DNA of 64,000 bases from Ottowia thiooxydans DSM 14619 (GTDB lineage: Bacteria; Pseudomonadota; Gammaproteobacteria; Burkholderiales; Burkholderiaceae_C). Made by a program: the position numbers and the translations under genes. Numbering within the stretch: position 1 is the first letter of the stretch; each line of letters opens with the position of its first letter. The stretch is taken from the NCBI RefSeq assembly GCF_000422885.1, contig NZ_AUGX01000010.1:124001-188000 (forward strand), given 5' to 3'. Below, one piece after another: positions 55,280-63,700 of the stretch. The notes beneath the pieces were generated by a model that saw nothing but the letters and a program-made list of their open reading frames with translations, searched no databases and was not told where the DNA came from.

Positions 55280-55947
55280 GTGACGTCAGTTCGCCGCTAG
55301 CGGAGCGCCTTCTGAAGGTGCTGCCGCAAACGCAATGCACGCGTTGCGGCTACCCAGATTGCGCCGGTTATGCGCAAGCGATTGCAGATGGCGAGGCACT
55401 GATTAACCAGTGCCCGCCCGGAGGAGCTGAAGGCATTCGTCGCCTTGCGGCCATTACCGGTGGCGATGAGCTGCCCCTCAATCCCATCAATGGCTTCGAA
55501 GGCCCGCGAAGTATCGCGTGGATAGACGAAGCATGGTGCATAGGATGCACCCTGTGCATCAAGGCTTGTCCGGTCGATTGCATTGTGGGCGGCAACAAGC
55601 GCATGCACACCATCATCGAAAGCCAATGCACAGGTTGCGAACTGTGTGTGCCGGCCTGCCCTGTGGATTGCATCGTGCTGGAAAACGTCACCGAACAACG
55701 TACCGGCTGGGACGCCTGGACTGCCGAAGAGGCAGACACGGCCCGCACACGCTATGAACTCACGACTGCCAGGCGCAAACGTGCGGCTGATACGCACGCC
55801 GCAGTGCTTGAGAAAAAAGCAGAGCACAAGCTTGCGCACCTGCCTGAGTTGGCAAAAGGCGCCACAGGCGCCGAGCTGGAGCGCAAGCGCTCAGTGATTG
55901 AGGCTGCGCTCGCCAGAGCCAGAGAAAAAAGACAGTCCGCAGAGTGA
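55276..55947 (+). CDS. rnfB: RnfB-like iron-sulfur protein (lone, no membrane anchor)
   Basis: A 223-residue ferredoxin. An N-terminal 4Fe-4S site ([19 protein letters not shown], later QCPPGG) is followed by two 4Fe-4S ferredoxin motifs: [15 protein letters not shown] and [15 protein letters not shown]. The usual N-terminal membrane helix of RnfB is absent and no other rnf genes are near. It starts with a TTG that overlaps the phaZ stop (TTGA). The C-terminal part is a charged helix. It probably shuttles electrons; partners are unknown. Confidence 0.92.
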   Translation: MSDVSSPLAERLLKVLPQTQCTRCGYPDCAGYAQAIADGEALINQCPPGGAEGIRRLAAITGGDELPLNPINGFEGPRSIAWIDEAWCIGCTLCIKACPVDCIVGGNKRMHTIIESQCTGCELCVPACPVDCIVLENVTEQRTGWDAWTAEEADTARTRYELTTARRKRAADTHAAVLEKKAEHKLAHLPELAKGATGAELERKRSVIEAALARAREKRQSAE

Positions 55948-56907
55948 CTATTCTGAATCTGGCACCAGAAAATCTCGGCTGATGTGGCCACCAAGCTGGT
56001 TCACGCGATCAAGAAACTGCGTAAGAAACGCGTGCAAGCCCGTGGCCAGTATTTCATCTATACGGCCGTAGCGCAGATCAGCGCGCAACTTGCCGGCATG
56101 GCGCATGGTCTCGTCTTGCGGAGTGGTGCCCACTTGGCGCAGATTGCTCACCACCTCACTCATGCAATGGTGCAGCGATCGAGGCATGTCTTCTCGCAAC
56201 ATGAGTAGTTCGGCCACCCTTTCAGGCTTGATCACGTCTCGGTAAACCTTGCGGTAAACCTCAAAGCCGCTCACGCTGCGCAAGATGGCAGACCAATGAT
56301 AGAAATCGTATTCCTGATCCCGTTCGCTGGCAGCGCCGAAGAAATCACTTTGCACGGCGTGAAACTTCACATCTAACAGGCGTGCCGTGTTGTCAGCGCG
56401 CTCCAGAAAGGTGCCCAAGCGCAAGAAATGGAACGATTCATCTTGCAGCATGGTGCCAAGCGTCACACCGCGCGAGAGGTGTGAGCGAAACTTCACCCAT
56501 TCGAAGAATTCGCCGGGGTCGCGTTCGAACGCGCCGTCACGCAGCAGGCGGATGGCCTCAAGCCAAGTCTGGTTAAGTGTTTCCCAAACCTCCGTGGTGA
56601 GGGTTCCTCGTACTGCACGGGCGTTTTCACGAGCAGCCTTCAGGCAGGCAATGATGGAAGACGAATTCTCTTCATCTTTGACCATGAAATCCATCACACC
56701 TTGCGGCGTGATTTCACCGTGCTTGGCCGCGTATGCCGGCAGTAATTCACTGATCGAAAGCAGGCCCTGCCAGCCATAGCGTGTAACTGCTGCTGACTGC
56801 GGCAGCAAGGCGGTTTCGTAGTGCACATTGAGCATGCGCGCGGTGTTCTCAGCCCGTTCGGTGTAACGGGACATCCAAAATAGATGATCGGCGGTACGTG
56901 AAAGCAT
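55948..56907 (-). CDS. Alpha-E domain protein
   Basis: A 319-residue all-helical protein opening MLSRTADHLFWMSRYTERAE and later FLRLGTFLERADNTARLLD, signatures of the alpha-E family (DUF403). These proteins almost always accompany circularly permuted ATP-grasp enzymes, as here (9 bp gap), and are thought to help them form or modify amide-linked peptides. The transglutaminase-like gene often found third in such clusters is absent: the next gene, rnfB, converges. It likely shares the sigma-54 promoter at 58440-58455. Confidence 0.93.
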   Translation of the reverse strand: MLSRTADHLFWMSRYTERAENTARMLNVHYETALLPQSAAVTRYGWQGLLSISELLPAYAAKHGEITPQGVMDFMVKDEENSSSIIACLKAARENARAVRGTLTTEVWETLNQTWLEAIRLLRDGAFERDPGEFFEWVKFRSHLSRGVTLGTMLQDESFHFLRLGTFLERADNTARLLDVKFHAVQSDFFGAASERDQEYDFYHWSAILRSVSGFEVYRKVYRDVIKPERVAELLMLREDMPRSLHHCMSEVVSNLRQVGTTPQDETMRHAGKLRADLRYGRIDEILATGLHAFLTQFLDRVNQLGGHISRDFLVPDSE

Positions 56908-56916
56908 ACTGTCTCC

Positions 56917-58389
56917 CTAGTCTTCCAAAACCCATGTGTCCTTGGTTCCACCGCCTTGAGACGAGTTCACCACCAATGAGCCCGCCTTCAGGGCCACACG
57001 TGTCAATCCACCCGGCACCATTTGTACTTGCTTGCCGCTCAACACAAAAGGCCGCAAATCGATATGGCGAGGTGCTACTCCGCTTTCCACGTACGTGGGG
57101 CAGCTTGAGAGGCTGAGAGTTGGTTGGGCGATATAGCCTTCAGGGTTCGCCAGGATGGCTTTGCCGAAGTCTTCAATCTCCGCGGCTGTAGAAGCCGGCC
57201 CCACCAGCATGCCGTAACCACCGGCACCGTGTACCTCCTTCACGACCAGGTCTTTCAAGTTCGCCATGACGTACGAAAGTTCAGAACGATCGCGGCACAT
57301 GTAGGTGGGCACGTTATGCAGGATGGGCGTTTCCCCCAGATAAAACTCGATCATCTTGGGAACATAGGGATAGATCGACTTATCGTCAGCGACACCGGTA
57401 CCCACTGAATTACAGATGGCCACGTGGCCTTTTCTGTACGCCTGCATCAACCCAGGACAGCCCAGCGTGGAGTTAGGGCGGAACACCTCTGAATCGAGAA
57501 AATCATCGTCTACCCTGCGGTAGATCACATCCACGCGCTTTGGCCCCCGGGTGGTTCTCATGAAGACAAAACCATCCTTGACGAACAGATCCTGGCCTTC
57601 CACCAGTTCCACGCCCATCTGCTGCGCCAGAAACGCATGCTCAAAGTAGGCGCTGTTGTACATGCCTGGCGTGAGCACCACTACCGTAGGATCTCCCGCG
57701 GTGGCGGGGCTGCTCTCACGCAGGGTTTCAAGCAACAGATCCGGGTAATGCGCCACGGGGGCCACGCGGTGGCTGGCGAACAAGTTCGGAAACAGCCGCA
57801 TCATCATTTTGCGGTCTTCGAGCATGTAACTGACGCCGCTGGGCACCCGCAGGTTGTCCTCCAGCACGTAGTACTCGCCCTTCCCGCCTTCTGCCCCGGC
57901 ACGAACGATGTCAATGCCGGCGATGTGCGAATAGATCTGGTTAGGTACCGCTACGCCCTGCATGATGGCCCGGTACTGCGCGTTGTTCATGACCTGCTCG
58001 GTCGGGATCACGCCGGCCTTGAGAATCTCCTGATCGTGATAGACGTCGTGCAGGAACCGGTTCAGCGCGGTGACGCGCTGCACCATGCCGCGCTCAAGAG
58101 TCGCCCACTCGGAAGCCGGGATGATGCGTGGAATGAGATCGAAGGGAATCAGGCGTTCTGTCCCTGCGCCGTCCTCGTCTTTAGCGCCATAGACCGCAAA
58201 CGTAATTCCCACGCGGCGAAAGATCACCTCAGCCTCTTCACGGCGGGAATTCATGAGCTCGGGACTCTGCCGGCTCAACCAGTTGGCGTAGTCCCTGTAG
58301 TGCGGGCGTACTGGATGACCGGGATCATAGACCCCGCTCTGAACCAGAGATTGAGCCACTGATTCGTACATTTCGTCGAAGGGGTGCAT
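56917..58389 (-). CDS. Circularly permuted type 2 ATP-grasp protein
   Basis: A 490-residue ATP-grasp ligase of the permuted type. MHPFDEMYESVAQSLVQSG is the typical start, GKGEYYVLEDNLRVPSGVSY the middle, and VVKEVHGAGGYGMLVGP with PHIDLRPF-like APRHIDLRPFVLSG the nucleotide and metal regions. It is predicted to link amino acids or peptides by ATP-driven amide bond formation; no product is known. I use the ATG at 58389, with AGGAG about 9 bp before it. A sigma-54 promoter and NtrC-like sites precede it. Confidence 0.93.
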   Translation of the reverse strand: MHPFDEMYESVAQSLVQSGVYDPGHPVRPHYRDYANWLSRQSPELMNSRREEAEVIFRRVGITFAVYGAKDEDGAGTERLIPFDLIPRIIPASEWATLERGMVQRVTALNRFLHDVYHDQEILKAGVIPTEQVMNNAQYRAIMQGVAVPNQIYSHIAGIDIVRAGAEGGKGEYYVLEDNLRVPSGVSYMLEDRKMMMRLFPNLFASHRVAPVAHYPDLLLETLRESSPATAGDPTVVVLTPGMYNSAYFEHAFLAQQMGVELVEGQDLFVKDGFVFMRTTRGPKRVDVIYRRVDDDFLDSEVFRPNSTLGCPGLMQAYRKGHVAICNSVGTGVADDKSIYPYVPKMIEFYLGETPILHNVPTYMCRDRSELSYVMANLKDLVVKEVHGAGGYGMLVGPASTAAEIEDFGKAILANPEGYIAQPTLSLSSCPTYVESGVAPRHIDLRPFVLSGKQVQMVPGGLTRVALKAGSLVVNSSQGGGTKDTWVLED

Positions 58390-58439
58390 ACGTGAGGCTC
58401 CTGTCTCCAAGACCATTCAGTTGTGTTTGATATAAGCAT

Positions 58440-58455
58440 AGCAAGTTGCAGGCCA
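58440..58455 (-). promoter_or_regulatory. Sigma-54 promoter of the ATP-grasp/alpha-E operon
   Basis: On the minus strand the bases read TGGCCTGCAACTTGCT. The consensus TGGCAC-R-N4-TTGCW is met except for two positions, with the essential GG and GC exactly 10 bp apart. The predicted transcript start near 58428 gives a leader of about 40 bases before the ATG at 58389. Confidence 0.75.
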
Positions 58456-58557
58456 ATGCCAATTCAATCTCAGGCAACTTTCAGAACATCTTCACGATCT
58501 TTGAGGGATCTCGTAGTGGGTGCAATCACAAACCCGGGTGGATTTGGTGCACTCACA

Positions 58558-58573
58558 AGCACCCCATGGTGCA
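58558..58573. promoter_or_regulatory. NtrC-like half-site pair (weaker)
   Basis: AGCACC-CCAT-GGTGCA resembles an NtrC site with a one-base-short spacer. Single GGTGCA half-sites lie nearby at 58519-58524 and 58546-58551. It lies about 135 bp upstream of the sigma-54 start, a normal enhancer distance. Confidence 0.5.
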
Positions 58574-58599
58574 ACACCAGTCATGAGTTCGCCTTGTTT

Positions 58600-58616
58600 T
58601 GCACCAATTAAGTGCA
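58600..58616. promoter_or_regulatory. NtrC-like enhancer site
   Basis: TGCACCAATTAAGTGCA matches the NtrC site TGCACC-N5-GGTGCA in 11 of 12 fixed bases with correct spacing. It lies about 180 bp upstream of the predicted sigma-54 start on the minus strand, a classic enhancer position. Confidence 0.7.
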
Positions 58617-58656
58617 AAAACCAAAATGATGCGCTTCCGAAGCTGCCGCGTGCCAG

Positions 58657-59058
58657 TTATTCGTGCGCTGCGCTTGATGAAATGGCCAAAGCGCCGCGCT
58701 GCAGGGCATGTCGTTCTGTATGTTGCGGCATAAAAAGCCCCAGCAAAGCGTCCATCAGCGCCTGGGCTTTAGCGGAGTGATCACCGCCGAAGTTGCAGAC
58801 ATAGACGTCGAGCGTGACCGCGCGCTGCTCAGGCCAGGTGTGAACGCACAGATGGCTTTCTGCCAGCAGCAAGGTGGCGGTCACACCACCGGGGCCATGT
58901 ACGGAGTGAGGGAAGGTGTGGAAGACCTCATTGACCACCTGAAGACCGGCTTCGCGCACTGCACTCCTGCAAGCAGATCCCAGCTGGGAGGCGTTCAGCA
59001 GCCACGCGCTGTCGCAGCGACAGTCGCGGAGGTCGGCGGTCAGGTGAAGGCCTTGCAT
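58657..59058 (-). CDS. speD: S-adenosylmethionine decarboxylase, bacterial short form
   Basis: A 133-residue proenzyme that self-cleaves to form a pyruvoyl group. VHGPGGVTATLLLAESHLCV has the ESH cleavage site (Ser becomes pyruvoyl) and continues HTWPEQRAVTLDVYVC with the processing His and active Cys. Alignment to the family favours the ATG at 59058 (MQGLHLTADLRDC); the frame is open to 59115. It makes decarboxylated AdoMet, the aminopropyl donor for the synthase encoded at 62156. It is divergent from the SPFH gene with only 93 bp between. Confidence 0.93.
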   Translation of the reverse strand: MQGLHLTADLRDCRCDSAWLLNASQLGSACRSAVREAGLQVVNEVFHTFPHSVHGPGGVTATLLLAESHLCVHTWPEQRAVTLDVYVCNFGGDHSAKAQALMDALLGLFMPQHTERHALQRGALAISSSAAHE

Positions 59059-59151
59059 GGCCTCGACTTTAGCCGACACAAACATCTCGAGGACACAGCT
59101 CAGCGCGGGTATCATCCTCCAACCTTCGTCATTTCACCCCTGGAGCTGCAC

Positions 59152-60201
59152 ATGGCCTTAATGGATTTCATCCGCAAACAGTTCATAGACATCATCCAGT
59201 GGACTGAGTCAGGAGATGGAACGCTCGCATGGCGGTTTCCAATGGCCGAGATGGAAATCCAGAACGGCGCCTCTCTCACCGTGCGCGAGTCGCAAGTGGC
59301 GGTGTTCGTCAACGAGGGCCAGGTGGCAGACGTCTTTGGCCCGGGCATGTACAAGCTGACCACCCAGACACTGCCGGTACTCACCTACCTGAAGAACTGG
59401 GACAAGCTTTTTGAGTCGCCCTTCAAAAGCGATGTCTACTTCTTTAGTACGCGCCAGCAACTCGATCAGAAATGGGGCACGCCTCAGCCCATCACCATTC
59501 GGGACAAAGATTTTGGCGCGGTGCGTTTGCGTGCCTTCGGTAACTACGCCTTCCGCATCTCAGACGCCAAGGCTTTCCACACCAATATCTCAGGCACACG
59601 AGACATTTACTCCGTTGCCGATTTGGATGGACAACTGCGCGGCCTGGTCTTGCAGAACATCAGCAATGCCATCGCCAGCAGCGGATTGCCTTTCCTGGAT
59701 CTTGCGGCAAACCAGATCATGTTTGCCGACGCGCTGGCCAAGCAACTGCAGCCCGAGTTTGCCAAGCTGGGTATTCAGCTTGAGAGCCTCACGGTGCAAA
59801 GTGTCTCGCTGCCAGAAGAGTTGCAGAAAGTCCTCGATCAAAAGATTGGCATGGGGATGGTCGGCAACGACATGGGCAAGTTCATGCAATACCAGACCGC
59901 GCAAGCTATTCCTCGCTTCGCCGAAGGTGGCGGCGGTGGCAGCGGTATAGCGGGCGACGCCATGGGCCTGGGTGCAGGCGTTGCGCTGGGCCAAGTGCTG
60001 GCGCAGAACCTGCAGGCCGGCTTGCAAGGCGGTAGCAATGCCGCCGCCGCGGGGGCTGCCGTCCCGGTGGCGCCAGCAGGCGCCAAGCCGGAGGATGTGA
60101 TGGCCACCCTGGAAAAACTAGGTGAGCTCAAGGCCAAAGGCATCTTGACGCAGGAAGAATTTGACTCCAAGAAGGCGGAGCTGCTTAAAAAACTGGTGTG
60201 A
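59152..60201 (+). CDS. SPFH-domain protein with C-terminal SHOCT domain
   Basis: A 349-residue membrane-associated scaffold. MALMDFIRKQFIDIIQW leads into an SPFH (band-7-like) domain: LTVRESQVAVFVNEGQVADV, GPGMYKLTTQTLPVLTYLKN and VRLRAFGNYAFRISDAKAF. A Gly/Ala-rich linker (FAEGGGGGSGIAGDAMGLGA) ends in a SHOCT domain: LEKLGELKAKGILTQEEFDS. GGAG is 6 bp upstream of the ATG; the longer open frame runs antisense through speD and is not real. It begins the polyamine/membrane operon. Confidence 0.92.
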   Translation: MALMDFIRKQFIDIIQWTESGDGTLAWRFPMAEMEIQNGASLTVRESQVAVFVNEGQVADVFGPGMYKLTTQTLPVLTYLKNWDKLFESPFKSDVYFFSTRQQLDQKWGTPQPITIRDKDFGAVRLRAFGNYAFRISDAKAFHTNISGTRDIYSVADLDGQLRGLVLQNISNAIASSGLPFLDLAANQIMFADALAKQLQPEFAKLGIQLESLTVQSVSLPEELQKVLDQKIGMGMVGNDMGKFMQYQTAQAIPRFAEGGGGGSGIAGDAMGLGAGVALGQVLAQNLQAGLQGGSNAAAAGAAVPVAPAGAKPEDVMATLEKLGELKAKGILTQEEFDSKKAELLKKLV

Positions 60202-60268
60202 CCCGAGCTATGGAAAGCCGCTTTCCGCACCTATGAAATAACCGCCACCGACTCCTGACGTTCTAAGA

Positions 60269-61777
60269 ATGGCTACCGACGCCGCCCAGCGGCACTATCG
60301 TGCTCCGTGCCCTGGTTGTGGCGCGCCGGTTGAGTTCCGGAGTGCGCAAAGCACCTACGCCGTTTGCCCCTTCTGCCAGAGTACCGTGGTACGAAGCGGC
60401 GACGTGCTGGCGCGCGTGGGCAAGATGGCCGAGCTGTTCGACGACCATAGCCCGCTGCAGCTCATGGCCAGCGGCCGGTTCAAGGCCGAAGGCGAAGACC
60501 TGCCTTTCACGCTCATCGGACGGGCGCAATACAAATCATCTAACGGCGTATGGGCAGAATGGAATGCCATCCTCGACGACGGCAGCATGGCTTCGCTGGC
60601 CGAGGACAACGGCTCCTACGTTTTCTCCAGACCCCTGACGCTACAACGCCAAGTTCCCACTGCGGACCAGTTTCGCGTGGGTATGACCACGGCCATCAAC
60701 GGAAAGCCCTATAGCGTCGCGTTCAATGAGCAAGTCACGCTCATCTCAGCGCAGGGCGAACTGCCCAGGCTTGCCCCCTTGGGAACGCCATTTTCCGTGG
60801 TCGAACTACGCGGTGCAGACGGTGATGTGATCAGCATTGATTACAGCTCCCCGGAAGTGGTGCCTGCTACACAGGCCATCTCACGTGGTCGAGCCGTGCT
60901 GCTGGAGGATCTTCAGTTCAAGGGCCTCAAGGATGAGTCTGTTCGCGAGGAGAAAGGCCGCCAGTTTGCCTGCCCGCACTGCGGAGCCCCAGTGCAGGTG
61001 GTGCTGGACACCACCAAGAGCATTACTTGCAGCGCCTGCAACAGCATCATTGATCTGAGCTCTGGCCTGGGCGGCGAGTTACGCCATGCCGAGCAAGATG
61101 AGCCCATCAAAACACTCATTCCGCTGGGCACCAAGGGCCAGTTGCAGGGCGTTCAGTGGCAGGTGGTGGGCTTCCAGCATCGTATGGGCCAGGAGCCTGG
61201 CGATGACGAGCAATTCGGTTGGGACGAATACCTGCTCTACAACCGCAAGCGCGGTTTCAGCTTCCTGGTTGATTCCAGTGATGGCTGGAGCATAGTCAAG
61301 CCAGCTACCGGCGCGCCCACCATGGCAAACCGCAATTCGCAGAGCGCGACCTACCTGGGTACCACCTACGCTCTTCAATACAGCTATGAGGCTGAGACAA
61401 CCTATGTAGCGGGTGAGTTCTACTGGCCTGTTTCACGCGGCCAAAAGACCTTTAACCGAGATTTTGCGAGTGCCAATGGTTTGCTCTCGCAGGAGCAGAC
61501 GCCCACTGAAGTGACCTGGTCGGTTGGCAGCAAGATCAGTAGCGATGCCGTGGCCAAAGCCTTCAAACTGGAGGATAAGGCGGCGTTGCTTGGGCGCGAG
61601 GATGTGAAACCTTTCTCCGCAGCGCCTCAGGTGAGTCTTCGCGCCATCATCATTATCCTGGTGTTGATCGTATTGGTGATCATCATCATGAGTTCCTGCA
61701 GCGGCTCGTCCGGTGGAAGCTCTCGCAGCTCAGGTGGTTCATACGGCGGTTTTTCCAGTGGCGGTGGCCACAAATGA
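60269..61777 (+). CDS. DUF4178 protein with two zinc ribbons and C-terminal membrane helix
   Basis: A 502-residue protein. Zinc ribbon 1: CPGCGAPVEF ... CPFCQSTVV. A DUF4178 unit follows (FTLIGRAQYKSSNGVWAEWN). Zinc ribbon 2: CPHCGAPVQV ... CSACNSIID. A second DUF4178 unit follows (VVGFQHRMGQEPGDDEQFGW). Near the end is one helix (RAIIIILVLIVLVIIIM), then a Ser/Gly-rich tail SSRSSGGSYGGFSSGGGHK, like the tails of some envelope proteins. DUF4178 genes usually sit with DUF350 and polyamine genes; function unknown. Confidence 0.9.
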   Translation: MATDAAQRHYRAPCPGCGAPVEFRSAQSTYAVCPFCQSTVVRSGDVLARVGKMAELFDDHSPLQLMASGRFKAEGEDLPFTLIGRAQYKSSNGVWAEWNAILDDGSMASLAEDNGSYVFSRPLTLQRQVPTADQFRVGMTTAINGKPYSVAFNEQVTLISAQGELPRLAPLGTPFSVVELRGADGDVISIDYSSPEVVPATQAISRGRAVLLEDLQFKGLKDESVREEKGRQFACPHCGAPVQVVLDTTKSITCSACNSIIDLSSGLGGELRHAEQDEPIKTLIPLGTKGQLQGVQWQVVGFQHRMGQEPGDDEQFGWDEYLLYNRKRGFSFLVDSSDGWSIVKPATGAPTMANRNSQSATYLGTTYALQYSYEAETTYVAGEFYWPVSRGQKTFNRDFASANGLLSQEQTPTEVTWSVGSKISSDAVAKAFKLEDKAALLGREDVKPFSAAPQVSLRAIIIILVLIVLVIIIMSSCSGSSGGSSRSSGGSYGGFSSGGGHK

Positions 61778-61798
61778 CATTTTTATCCGGAGGTCCTC

Positions 61799-62017
61799 AT
61801 GGGATTTGAATACTTGAAGCCAGGCGTGATTCTTTCGTCGCTGATCTTCGCGCTCATCGGCGTAGTGGTCTTCTGGGTGTGCTTTGTCATCATCGACAAG
61901 CTCACACCTTACGACCTCTGGGCCGAGATCGTCGAAAAACAGAACAAGGCGCTGGCCCTTGTGGTGGCGGCCATGTGCCTGGGCATCTCCATCATCGTGG
62001 CCGCGGCCATACATTAA
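61799..62017 (+). CDS. DUF350 small membrane protein
   Basis: A 72-residue protein with two membrane helices (ILSSLIFALIGVVVFWVCFV and LALVVAAMCLGISIIVAA) joined by a short charged stretch DKLTPYDLWAEIVEKQNKA. This is one DUF350 unit (YjfL-like). GGAGG lies 6 bp before the ATG. It belongs to the operon with the SPFH and DUF4178 proteins; E. coli places its DUF350 gene in yjfIJKLMC, beside a glutathionylspermidine synthetase-like gene. Confidence 0.9.
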   Translation: MGFEYLKPGVILSSLIFALIGVVVFWVCFVIIDKLTPYDLWAEIVEKQNKALALVVAAMCLGISIIVAAAIH

Positions 62018-62025
62018 GGACATGA

Positions 62026-62090
62026 CCCCCACGCTCCCCCGCTGCGCGAGGTCCGCTGCCCCCCGGGGGGTGCTTTTCATCTTGGGGCGG
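62026..62090. repeat. GC-rich intergenic repeat
   Basis: CCCCCACGCTCCCCCGCTGC is followed by GCTGCCCCCCGGGGGGTGC, with the perfect stem CCCCCC/GGGGGG. I know this style of element from Comamonadaceae intergenic regions. Lying inside an operon, it may cut expression of the synthase downstream. Confidence 0.55.
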
Positions 62091-62155
62091 CCCGGCGATG
62101 AACACTCGACCGCAAAACCTGTGGGATTTGGAACCTTGGCAGGGCGACGCTTTGA

Positions 62156-63700
62156 ATGACTGAGCAGCGAGAAGCCGCCCTGCCCGCCCCGCGCCCAGTC
62201 GAAATCGCTCTGCTCTCCAGCGTTTTCGTTGTGGCGGCCTGCGGGCTTCTGTATGAGCTGGCTGCGGGCACCCTGGCTTCCTACGTGCTGGGCGATTCGG
62301 TGCTGCAGTTCAGCACCATCATTGGTACCTACTTGTTCGCCATGGGCGTGGGTTCCTACCTTTCGCGTTTTTTCGAGCGCCAACTACCGGCCCATTTCCT
62401 GCGCATTGAACTGATGGTGGCGTTGGTGGGTGGCTTGCTCCCAGCGGCGCTGTTCCTGGCTAATGCCTACGTTCCCGGCGCCTTCCGTTTCCTGCTTTAT
62501 GGCATGGTGATGTTGGTGGGCACCTTTGTGGGATTGGAGATTCCGCTGGTCATGCGCATCCTCAAGCGCAATGTGGCCTTGAAGGATCTGGTTAGCCAGG
62601 TTCTGACGTACGACTACCTTGGAGCGCTGGCAGTTTCCCTGGCGTTCCCCCTGGTGCTGGTGCCCCAGCTAGGCTTGATCCGCACTGGCTTGCTTTTTGG
62701 CCTGATGAACGCCGGCGTTGCCCTGTGGGCCTTGTGGATGTTCCGTCATGAGTTGCCTCACCTGCGCGCTCATACGGTAGCTGGGCTACTGACCTTCGCG
62801 GCGCTGAGCGCGGCATTCGCCGGTGCGGACCGCATCAGCAGCTTTGCAGAAGATAAGTTTTATCAGGACCGCATCGTCTTCGCGGAGAGTTCGCCCTATC
62901 AGCGTATCGTCGTCACCAACGGTCGTGCGGGGCACCGGCTATTTTTGAACGGCAATTTGCAGTTCGCCGAACGAGATGAGTATCGCTACCACGAAGCACT
63001 GGTGCACCCGGCCATGGCAGCCCATGGTGCCCCAAAGAAGGTGGCAGTGCTGGGCGGCGGAGATGGCATGGCAGTGCGGGAAATCCTGAAATACCCCTCT
63101 GTAGAGCAAGTCACCCTGGTTGAGCTGGATCCCAACATGACCAGGCTCTTCAATGAGCATCCTACGCTCGCCTCCTTGAATGGCCATGCGCTGGCTTCAC
63201 CTAAAGTCAAGGTGATCAATACAGACGCGTTCAAATGGTTGCAAGAAAGCCAGGAGAGCTTCGACGTGATCGTGGTGGACTTCCCGGACCCCACCAACTT
63301 TGCCATCGGCAAGCTGTACACCAACAGTTTTTACGCCCTGCTGGATCAACGCCTTGCGGCCAGCGGCTACGCCGTCATTCAAACCACTTCACCTCTGGTG
63401 GCCCGCAAGAGCTTCTGGACCGTGGCCAATACCATTGCCTCCACGGGTCTCACTGCGACCCCCTATCACGCGCATGTACCAAGTTTCGGTGAATGGGGCT
63501 ACATCATTGCCAGCCACCGACCCTGGCGGCCGGTCAACGCATTGCCTGCGGGTCTGCGCTTCCTGACAACAGAAACCCTGCCGTTGCTGTTCGATTTTCC
63601 GCTTGATATGGCTCGAGTCCCCACCGAGGTGAACCGACTCTCCAACCAGATCCTGGTCACGACCTACGAGCAGGAATGGGGCAAGGCTCCGGCGCACTGA
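62156..63700 (+). CDS. Membrane-embedded polyamine aminopropyltransferase
   Basis: A 514-residue protein. Residues ~15-215 contain about seven membrane helices (VEIALLSSVFVVAACGLLYE, FLLYGMVMLVGTFVGLEI). Residues ~240-490 form a spermidine-synthase domain: VAVLGGGDGMAVREILKYP is the AdoMet site and LVELDPNMTRL the following acidic strand; VVDFPDPTNFAIGKLYTNSF carries the conserved Asp. It should transfer an aminopropyl group from decarboxylated AdoMet, made by the SpeD encoded nearby, to an amine at the membrane. The acceptor is unknown. Confidence 0.92.
   Translation: MTEQREAALPAPRPVEIALLSSVFVVAACGLLYELAAGTLASYVLGDSVLQFSTIIGTYLFAMGVGSYLSRFFERQLPAHFLRIELMVALVGGLLPAALFLANAYVPGAFRFLLYGMVMLVGTFVGLEIPLVMRILKRNVALKDLVSQVLTYDYLGALAVSLAFPLVLVPQLGLIRTGLLFGLMNAGVALWALWMFRHELPHLRAHTVAGLLTFAALSAAFAGADRISSFAEDKFYQDRIVFAESSPYQRIVVTNGRAGHRLFLNGNLQFAERDEYRYHEALVHPAMAAHGAPKKVAVLGGGDGMAVREILKYPSVEQVTLVELDPNMTRLFNEHPTLASLNGHALASPKVKVINTDAFKWLQESQESFDVIVVDFPDPTNFAIGKLYTNSFYALLDQRLAASGYAVIQTTSPLVARKSFWTVANTIASTGLTATPYHAHVPSFGEWGYIIASHRPWRPVNALPAGLRFLTTETLPLLFDFPLDMARVPTEVNRLSNQILVTTYEQEWGKAPAH

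Noticed and set aside
58441..58461. Alternative sigma-54 element starting TGGCATTGGCC on the minus strand
   Set aside because: GG and GC would be 9 bp apart; the overlapping TGGCCTGCAACTTGCT has the correct 10.
58708..59151. Upstream extension of the SPFH frame
   Set aside because: It runs antisense through speD; the ATG at 59152 with GGAG starts the SPFH domain.
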